A DNA stretch of 64,000 nt, from positions 25,425,001 to 25,489,000 of the forward strand of contig NC_079882.1 in NCBI RefSeq assembly GCF_029227915.1. Direction: 5' to 3'. The translations under genes were made by a program, and so were the position numbers. Numbering within the stretch: position 1 is the stretch's first letter; each line of letters begins with the position of its first letter. The notes below the pieces were generated by a model. The model made no database searches. It was not told the DNA's origin and saw only the letters and a list, made by a program, of their open reading frames with translations. Shown here piece by piece: positions 55,471-64,000 of the stretch. The stretch is from Hydractinia symbiolongicarpus. Its lineage: Eukaryota > Cnidaria > Hydrozoa > Anthoathecata > Hydractiniidae.

Positions 55471-57105
55471 TAGCTATCATTTTATCCATTGCAAAAGATT
55501 GTTTCCAAAGTCGGAGAAATTTTGCTCTTTTGGGGAATTTTTGTCAAAAAAACTTCTAGAGCTCTAGAAAGTCAAGATTAAATTCAGTATTCTAAAGGTT
55601 TTACTGTGTAATTTTTTTCCAGCAAAAGGTTGTTATAGTAAAGCTTGTTAGATAACTTGGTAACAACTACTTTAAAAAATATTTTATTACTCGTTAAACT
55701 TTGTGCTAAGACTTATTGTGATTTTGCTTGATTCTTCTTCTTTTTCGACATAGACTACCTCAAGTTTAAAAAACAGCAAATGGATGCATACACAAAGTTA
55801 TATATATCACATAAAAAATATTTTTACAAGCGCAAATTCTCATCATAAATAGAAAGGGAAAGGCTCAAGGTAATTTGCTAAATCTGAACTAATGAACTAC
55901 ACTTTGCAAAGTTAAAGCCGGATCTGTTTGCAAACGTGACTTTCTCTTTTGGATTAAATAGACCTTTTCAATTTTACTTTGTTTCACCCAACTAAAATGT
56001 GGCTCTCACAAATTTTCTGAGGACATTTTTTTATTGCTGTGGTTAATATTCATATTTCTCTGTAACTAAACCCATTGTTTTTACCCTAAAATCCTAGTCT
56101 TGAAGCATTCTTATTCGTATAAAAGGAACAGCGTGTATAGGAGTTGTGGAAAAATAACAATAGAATCTTTATTTTTTAACGAAAAAAGCGAAAGTTTTCT
56201 AACAAATACGGTTATTGTTACACAAAACTTATTATAGTTTTCTGTCTTAGGGCGTTAACCAAATTTATCTCTGCTGTTCAAAAAAACTCATTATGGAACT
56301 TTTAAATTGATTATTTGGCAGTAGACATTCTATAACTTGAACACCCACCGAAAATTAGAATTTGTTCGAGTTTTAATATACTAAGGGAATTAATTTATGC
56401 GAATTTTAACGAGTTTTTGTCAATTTCGCGAAAATTGGTTGCCCTGAAATTTATTGAAAAACTCCCTATTTGCAAAATTTCCTTTTTCTTTTTAAGAAAT
56501 GATGACATTAATTTCTTTTGATTTACTTAGACTTTCAACTTTAAGGAGTCTTTGTTTTTTCCTACGTAAACACCATTGAAGAACGGTATAAATTGAGAAA
56601 CAAAATGTTAAAGGTTGCTCAGATTTTGCGACATTCAGAGCAATTACTTTTATATATTCAGTCCCGTATTTATATATCCAGGCAAATAATTTACATGTTC
56701 AGTGCCGTTTTCAGTGAAGTATTTCATAGATTCAGTCAATTTATATATACGCGTTTTTTTATTATTTCATAGAAAATGAGTCTCGAAAACCCAAAAATCT
56801 TAAGAAAATCCCCAGCCTCAGTATGTTAGATCCAATTTTTGGAGATTATCTACAGTTCTAAAATCACCATAATTTCAAAACACTGCAATATCAAATTTCT
56901 TTTTTCTAGTCGAATACCGTAAATAACCCGGGGCATTTATTTCAAAATATCTCCCAAACCCTGGAGCGCTTATTAGGTACGGGGCGCTTAATCTGTCATT
57001 TACGGTAAATAAAATACATAACTGTAACAGCATGAAAATAGTTCAATTCGAGAAAGTCAAAATAGAGGAATAAACATTAAGAAAATATTTATGAAAATTT
57101 CAGCC
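55471..57105. other. Intergenic, AT-rich
   Basis: No gene is recognised. Around 56385-56470 a fragment with AAGGGAATTAATTTATGCG and TTTCGCGAAAATT words looks like a decayed CCTTAAG-family MITE. Confidence 0.4.
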
Positions 57106-57107
57106 TA

Positions 57108-57622
57108 CCTTAGGAGTACTAATTTTCACGGCTATTTATTTTCGGGAGTCAAAAAAGTTTTACTTCGCCGGTATTAATTTTCGCGAAACGAAGAAATTTT
57201 GATTTTTTGCGAGTATTAATTTTAACGAATTGTTCGTAATTCGAGTTTTCGCGGGAATTAATTGTACGCTGTGTGTGTCTTCGTCAAGCACGAAAAATAA
57301 AAAGAAGGCGGAAGTTCGGTCAAGAGACATTCGAGACATGTTTGGGAAGAAAACAAACGATGTGATAAAGTTGTAGTCGATTAGGTTTTGGGAATATATG
57401 CGTGGTATTTTTAAGGTTGTCTTGTTTATCATCTCTACCTGATGAATTTAGCTTTTTTCGCGAGTAATAATTTTCGCAAATTTCAATTGAAAAAGAAATT
57501 CGCTGGTATTATTTTTCGCGAATTTAACAACGCGAAATATTTCGCGGGCATTTAATTTCGCGAATGGTCAAAAAACGCGAAATTCGCGAACAATGTACCC
57601 GCAAAAATTAGTACACCTAAGG
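57108..57622. repeat. CCTTAAG-family MITE (515 bp)
   Basis: TA-flanked, with termini CCTTAGGAGTACTAATTTTC and the inverse AAAAATTAGTACACCTAAGG. The interior repeats TTTCGCGAA-like words in both orientations. The termini closely match 45653-45902. Confidence 0.8.
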
Positions 57623-58224
57623 TATTCAAGTATTTTGCTAAGAAAATTGAGGCTCGAGTCGAAAAACGGTTTTCTTAAATAAAAACCCGTGTCAACCCGT
57701 AAAATAAATTTTGCAAAGATGAATTTAAATCTAAAATAAATGTCAAAGTTAAGTTAGAAATAAAAACAAAATTCAAACATAAGTTCAAAGTAAAAGTCAT
57801 TATAAACTGATGACACTATTCGGCCAGCGACGTGTCATGGTCCAAAAAAAGTGAAAATACAAATTTATCGTCTAATAAGTTCGCAATGAAAAAAATTGTT
57901 GTTGCCGTAATTTCAAAAGATATTACAAAAGCCCTGGTATTGTATTGAAGTCGAGTCTTGGAGAATATACGTGAAGATGCTGAAGGTTTGAAAAAAAAGT
58001 AAAAATGTTTAGGTTTAACTATCCAATTTCAACTGTTGTAACTGTAATATATAGAACATGCTTACTATTTTCAGTAAAAACAAAACAATAAAAAATTACT
58101 ACTCCCTCCCTACCCAGTGTTTATTTATTCTTATTTATACCACGAGGTCAGCTGGTGTGAAAAACCGAAAGCACGAGGACAGCTGGAAATGGTAACATGA
58201 AAAAAATTGTTATTGTAAAAAATT

Positions 58225-58500
58225 TGACGGTACCGAAAAATATTGCGACACTCATCCGCCACGACGTTGGCCGAGCAGTGTCATCAGTTGAGTTTCAAGT
58301 TTTAAAATTAAAATCATTTCAAATTTTGTTTTTACTTCGAAATAAAATTTGACGGTACCGAAAAAAATTGTGACACTAATCGGCCACAATGTTGGCCGAC
58401 AAATGTCATCAGTTGCGTTATAGAATAAATTTCAATTTACATTTTTCCTTCTCGAATTCATTTTATGCGTTGACACTCATCGGCCACCATATATATTCAA
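58225..58500. repeat. Repeated imperfect palindromes TGACACTNNTCGGCCA...TTGGCCGA
   Basis: TTTGACGGTACCGAAAAA is followed by TGACACTAATCGGCCA and TTGGCCGACAAATGTCA at 58350-58410, and by a close copy at 58230-58295. Single half-sites occur at 57812 (ATGACACTATTCGGCCA) and 58470 (TGACACTCATCGGCCACC). The origin is unknown. Confidence 0.55.
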
Positions 58501-59773
58501 GTGTCATATATAATTAGTCAAGTAAAAGAAACGAGTTAGTTCAGATCCTAGTTCTCGGTTCTGCTTATTTGGTTTTGCTTATTTGCTTATCATTTTAAGA
58601 TATTTGCTTCGATTTCGAGACAAAGATGGCAGGCAACACAAACGAAAATATGCCTGTACCTGATGTCTCTGAAGAAAACATATAGGGGGATAGTTAGAAT
58701 AGGGGCTATCAAAACTAAAGAACAAAGTGCTGAAAACATGTATATTCACTGAATATAAAAAAAAATTACTGAATATAAAAATTTTCGCTGAATGTTGTTG
58801 GCTGAACACTATTTTATTTCACTGAATGCATATCACACTCTAAAATAAAAAAATGTTCACTGGATTTTGTACCATGTTTATGTCATCAAATACCTTTTCC
58901 GCGAAATATTTGACTTGTGTGCCAAAATTAGCTATAACTAAAATTAATTCCTTTAATTAGATAAAAGAGAGATTTTTAAAAGTAAGCGGGAATTTTTATT
59001 GAGGGGTCATACATTGGAACCTACTTATACCGGACACCTTTCTACAACGAATACTTCCGAGGAATAGATAAAATAGCGGTCAAAATATCAGAACAAAGTC
59101 TCGTGTGGCAGACACGCCCCGCAATAGCGAAAGTTATTTTACGGTCTCAAGTTACATTACCTATCAGAATTATCTCTTCATAGCGGCAGGCTTAATAATG
59201 AATCATCATTTAAACATTTTAACATATTTTACGTAAGTCTTGGCAAAAAAAAGAAAAAGGTTTTTATGTGAAGTTTTGTATCTTGTTTACGTTTTAAATC
59301 CAGTTAAACGAAGTTTTTTCAGTAAGCGGATAAGGAAAAAAGGGACAAGAAAATTAAAAAAGTTTAACTTGACGGAGTTATACTGTACCTTAATAGGGAA
59401 TACAATTCTGTTATTTCGAAAATGAAAAATAGGTTACTTTTAAAATTCGCGAAAAAAAGATCGTGCGTGTAAACGTGATAAAGAAACGTTTAGTTTGAGT
59501 TGAAATTGTTCGACTTTCTGCAAAAAACTTTTTATTTTTTGGAAAATGGTCCAACAGAATACGCTTTTTGTCATTCCGTTGGCTGTAATAAATTTCCACT
59601 GCTTTTCAACGTGCACAATAATACAAAATCGTAAAAATTTGGTAATTATTTTCGATATTATTATTAATCAGTTTATGATGATGACAGTTTCTTGCACACT
59701 AAGTGTTTCTATAACTGGAAACCACTGTGTCTTCACAAATATTCCGATAATTCAGTTCACGCAAAGTCAGTAG
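58501..59773. other. Intergenic, 3' flank of RRP9
   Basis: AT-rich. At about 59010-59395 TACATTGGAACCTACTTATACCGG and a distant TTATACTGTA hint at a decayed pogo-type element, but the ends do not match well. No gene is recognised. Confidence 0.35.
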
Positions 59774-62700
59774 TTATGTATTGTTGTTGTTGTTGTTCTT
59801 TTTATCTCCAGTCTGCTGTCTATTAATCTTTTCTTCAGAACTTATTTTATCTAGCGGTATAATGCATATTGAATTTCGAGCTTCTTTGATCTTCCACCAG
59901 CGTCCAAGTCTGTGTTCTTGGCCCACTCCAGCCACCAAAAAATCACCATTGCTTGAAAATTTTAGAGAGTTGACAAACCCAAGCTAAGAATAAATCGAAA
60001 TTTTAAACAACGCAGTGTTTACGACAAGACTTATGAAAACATTTTTGTTTATTTACTGACTGCATACGACAAAATCTTCATTCACTTACTGACTGGTTAC
60101 GACATAATCTTCGTTAGCTTACTGAGTGCTTACAAAAACATTGTCCTTGAATTACTGACTTACCATTGGGATCGAATGAATTTCTTTCACTGCTCGGAAT
60201 GATTTTTCACATCTCCATAATTTGATGCACCCATCACATGAACCTGCTAACAAAGACAACTCAAAAATAGCTCAATCACATTTACGGACAAAAAATAAGT
60301 AAAGAACAAGCATGAAGAACAAAATGTTCGTCTAAATTAAAATACCCGTCATTTGTCTTTAAGAAACTAGTTTTGTAAAAATCATCCATTTGAGCCTGAA
60401 ATGTTTCTTAAGTTTTTAGGCATTTTGAGACACGTGTTTCTTAAATTCGTGTTTTTTATGCTATATGTAACCTTCTTTATTCTTTTTGCTCTACGATTTC
60501 TTTCTTTCTTTCTTCTACGTTCTGCGGAATTTAACCAAGCTAGATTCGTATTTCGTGCAACAAGTTTCAACAGGCTAAAATTCGTTTTAAAAAACAAAAT
60601 AAATCAAAAATTGTTTTTTTTTATTGCTTTTTACTTTTCATTTAGGTTTCATAAAAGCAGTGTTTAAAAACCTGGAGTCATTTAATAAGCTTTCTTTCTG
60701 TTTCGAGGTTACATATTTGCTTTCATTTCTATATCATTCTCTTATTTGATAATATATTACAGTATTCTAGAAACGAAATCTTTCTTGTTTTGTTTCCAGA
60801 TAATAACCATCGGGTAGCTCAGTTGGTTCAACTCCCACTCAATCCATCATTTTTGCAGCACTTGGTAAGCTTATGTGCAGGTTTACTTATACTTACTTAA
60901 GTATCGCATATATGAAGTTGTTCCTATAATAATTCTATGCAAACTGGTTTTAATTTAGACATCATTAAAAATTCTTGCAATTTTTGTAACTTCAAAAATA
61001 ATTTGAAAGATTTTTAAACTAAAAGGATTAACTGAAGAACCAATTGTTTAATTTAAAAGAAATTAACAAAATTTTTATTGGAAAACTAAAAGTAATTACC
61101 TGACGCCACTAAGTCTGTATACGGAAGACAAGTGACAGCTGTGATCCACGATTCGTCACAACAAGTGCGTGGTGATTCTGATTTCTTTTGATGTGCGTTC
61201 ATTCTTAACGTGATTGGTTTTTTCTTACGCACGAAAAATACTGACAGTGATCTATAAAGAAAAGTGTAAGCTAAAATACAAATAAAAAAAGGAGAGCATG
61301 AAAGCATGTATCAAAGTGTAAACGAGAAGAACTTACCCATCGTCACCACCAGTTAAAAAATATTCTTCATTTAGCATTGTGATGCAATCAAATGATGAAC
61401 CCCTAAAGTATATATTGACAATTGATACACAAAAAATCTTCCGCTACTCCATACACAAAATATATTATTATTCTCGCTGTCGAAAGAAGAAGCATAGCTT
61501 AAACAACAGTACGTTTTCACAACTGTAAACATAGAAAGATTAGCTTCAAATAACATCAAACACGACAAGCTACCTTATCAAGGGAACAAATTATGTGCGG
61601 AAAATTTTTTTTGCAAAATTTATTTTTGCGGACTTAGTTTTGCAGATTTAGCTCAAATCCGCAAATTTTTTAAAATTTGTTATCAACAAAAATTTCTTCT
61701 GCAAAATTTTCTATTTCTTATATCCACATTAATTTCTGTCGCAAAATTTCTTCAGCGTCGCCCAAAAATTAATTTACAAATTTCGGGAAAAATAAAATAT
61801 CCGCAAAAAATTGTCCCCTTAAGGTATATGCTTCTTACTTCGACGATTGGAAGACAAGTTGGGATTCTTCTGGTATTTTCCAAAGATGAACTGATCTATC
61901 TCTTCCTCCACAACTAACAGCGTGATCACGATACAGACTATCAATCCCCAGAACAGCATCTTCATGCCCATACCTGTGAATAGCTAGAGATGTTAAACCC
62001 TACACACAGTATCCTTGGAGAAACAAACATAATATCCACATACAGTGTCTCTACATATGCCATCTCATCTAAACTCCACACTTTGATTGTTTTGTCGTTA
62101 GAAGCACTGAAGAGTTGATGCTTTCTATGTTGAAATGCCAAACCCTTCAAGAAAAATAATTATTTATGTTTCACCTAAGCAAAAACACCACATTAAGCAG
62201 CGCAACCATATGAAGTAGGAACAACACTTACAGAAATATTATCACGGTGACCTTTAAATGTGTGTAACCAAGCAAGAGTGTCAGGATTCCATATGAGTAC
62301 TAACATATCTTGTCCACCACTGGCCTAAATCATTACTAACGAGTCAGAAATAGTAATCAAAACAGATCAGCTAATTTAAAATTAATACACTGCAACTTAC
62401 TAGAAATTTAAAATCAGTGGTTAATGCTAAACACAGCACTTGTCCGGAGTGGCATTCGCTTTTTGGATCTTTTGTTTTTGCTTTGTTCAATATTTTCCCC
62501 AATTTAACACCGGATGTTACATCCCCTAAAAAGAGGCTAAATTTATTTTTAACTAACCTCTTTTTCTTTCATTTTGTAAAAGCTAGAGCTAAGCTCGTGT
62601 TAGAATAAATGCTCTTTAAATAAAAAGACCTGGACACACAATCTATTTGAGTAGAAATACATGGAATTTTTAAACACAAGTTCGCCGGACAGTGTTTTTC

Positions 62701-63692
62701 AATTAGTAACACATAATTCATGTTTGGCTAGATCTAGATTGCCATTCCGTCAATTCAAATTCATTCAGAATTATGTAAATTAAGCTCTTTCTTAAGGCTG
62801 GAATACACTATTGTTTTTCAATGATCATTTTCCAATTATCATTCAAAAATGACAGTGTATACAGGAAAAAATGTCATTTTTTACATTCTCATTTCCAATG
62901 ATCCTTAAAAATTAAAAGTTAAACATGTTTAACTTTTAATTTTTTAATGACATTTTTTTTCTATTGTTTTAAATCGAATCTATTGTTTTCGCACACGTGT
63001 TTGTTGCACGCGATGTAATTAGGGCGTAAACATAGTTAAAAACAAAGATTTGAACAAGATAATGAAGACGCAAGAAGCGATTGAAAATTTTATTGAGATT
63101 TGCAGAAGCCAGCCCAGTTTGTGGGATATCCCACATGATAAAAACTTCAAAGTTGCGGCTAGTTTGACTTGAACACGAATTGGGTCTCGTTAATGTGTTG
63201 TTTTTTTCTCAATGTCAACTTTTATGAGATTAAGGAGCTTAAAAAAAATATTCAGCGGCTTCTTAAAAATTGCGTATACTCTTGGTATTGTAGTATTGTA
63301 GATGCCAAGTTCAGTTTGCCTATTTAACCATGGCTTCACCCATACACTTCTGTACTTTCTTTTTCTACGTTTGATTTGTCATTTTAACGTCATTGTAATG
63401 TATCATTGAAAAGTGATCATTGAAAAATGATACTGTATTTCAGCCTTTATGGTACTAAATATTCAAATGTTAAAAAAAATTGTAGTCCAATATTTTTTTT
63501 TACTGCAATGGAATTCTCGTATTTAAAAGAACATACCCCCTCCCAAAGCCAATCACTTTTATACATACATTTTATTATAGTTCCATCTTTTGATGCAGAA
63601 AAAATGTATTTATTATCATGTGACACAACAACACATGTCACAGGTAGCTGGTGTCCACGCAGAATCTTTATGTTTTCCATGTTGGGTTTTAT
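59774..63692 (-). CDS. RRP9: U3 snoRNP protein RRP9/U3-55K, C-terminal 362 aa (cut by window edge)
   Basis: Exons (minus): 63569-63692, 62401-62525, 62232-62324, 62044-62144, 61839-61973, 61337-61402, 61100-61251, 60164-60246, 59774-59983. All GT-AG with matching phases. WD40 repeats in order: ILRGHQLPVTCVVVSHDNKY, SGQVLCLALTTDFKFLASGG, TFKGHRDNISGLAFQHRKHQ, YGHEDAVLGIDSLYRDHAVS, SSFDCITMLNEEYFLTGGDD, WITAVTCLPYTDLVASAGSC and FVNSLKFSSNGDFLVAGVGQ. The C-terminal EHRLGRWWKIKEARNSICII is diagnostic of RRP9. The protein joins the U3 box C/D snoRNP in the nucleolus for early pre-rRNA cleavage. Human RRP9 is 475 aa, so roughly the first 110 residues lie beyond 64000. The tail ends in a run of Asn. 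Intron 5 contains a MITE. Confidence 0.95.
61573..61824. repeat. CCTTAAG-family MITE (252 bp) in an RRP9 intron
   Basis: TA-flanked, with termini CCTTATCAAGGGAACAAATT and the inverse AAAAAATTGTCCCCTTAAGG. The interior repeats TTTTGCGGA / AATCCGCAAA words. It lies between exons 61337-61402 and 61839-61973. Confidence 0.7.
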
Positions 63693-64000
63693 CTAGGTTA
63701 AAAATATTCTCAAATTGAAACTTCATTAAGCAATAAAACATTCCTTTTCAAGTTAAGTTAATCTGCACATCAGCCCTGCAAGCAGTGCAAAGAGGGAGGG
63801 TGAAGTAAGACTGGCATGCAGCAAGCACGAAGTCGTGGGTTTAAGCAGTCCTGTGTATTCACGTGGGCATTTTGCATTGCTGACATGAAAGTTGAGCTAC
63901 ATTGATTTAAGGACAGCTTTTTTATGATGTCTATATATGTTCCAAGGTGGGCATGTCGAGAAAACGCCTTTATAATGCAACAGAACCAACTTTGTTTTGA
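63693..64000. other. Partial RRP9 intron with a possible SINE fragment
   Basis: At 63795-63900 GTGAAGTAAGACTGGCATGC and CGTGGGTTTAAGCAGTCCTG resemble a decayed tRNA-like head, followed by a body-like stretch. No further RRP9 exon is visible before the window ends. Confidence 0.3.

Noticed and set aside
57160-57432. 90-residue minus-strand open frame
   Set aside because: Lies within a MITE and reads its TTTCGCG repeats.
59010-59395. Possible further pogo-type element with ACCGGACACC-like start
   Set aside because: The two ends do not form a convincing inverted repeat; kept only as a remark.
60813-60850. GGGTAGCTCAGTTGGTTCAA, resembling a tRNA A box
   Set aside because: No B box at the expected distance and no acceptor pairing.

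Overview
This is an AT-rich animal genome window with intron-rich genes, short canonical GT-AG introns and dense transposable elements. The gene set (pleckstrin, INTS13, TIMM8, RRP9), the HEPN and HIRAN domain types, and the abundance of small inverted-repeat elements and tag-cta-gct strings suggest a cnidarian, possibly a hydrozoan. That placement is inference; nothing here fixes the species.

Layout. 1172-12543 (minus): pleckstrin (PH-DEP-PH), 12 exons, with a 6.7 kb first intron holding remnants of an RTE-type LINE, a second LINE and a Penelope-like element. 14857-17040 (plus): an uninterrupted CocE/X-Pro-dipeptidyl-peptidase-like hydrolase with one in-frame TGA. 17892-44667 (plus): INTS13/asunder, 21 exons, 679 codons. 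Its 16 kb intron 14 contains two minisatellites, a nested 125-residue RGG-tailed minus-strand gene, a pogo-type MITE, a 6.6 kb Helitron (OTU, Rep and PIF1 helicase, with a 2A-like peptide upstream), a tRNA-like sequence and a SINE. 45118-50268 (minus): a five-exon gene joining a DZIP3-like HEPN domain, a coiled coil, a PARP-type zinc finger and two SAP-like segments. 53495-53731 (plus): TIMM8. 59774-63692 (minus, cut by the right edge): RRP9/U3-55K WD40 protein.

The exon models were assembled by hand from splice signals. Reading frame carries through every exon of pleckstrin (398 aa), INTS13 (679 aa), the nested gene (125 aa) and RRP9 (362 aa in the window). The HEPN gene needs one frameshift in exon 3. 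The hydrolase and the Helitron each carry one in-frame stop.

How the genes relate. The host genes are unrelated housekeeping or signalling functions: pleckstrin in membrane signalling, INTS13 in Integrator 3'-end processing, TIMM8 in mitochondrial import and RRP9 in pre-rRNA processing. They do not form a pathway. The most unusual material is the HEPN/PARP-finger/SAP protein, the Helitron with a 2A-like leader, the nested duplicated-module RGG gene, and a pogo-type element carrying a HIRAN-domain fragment.
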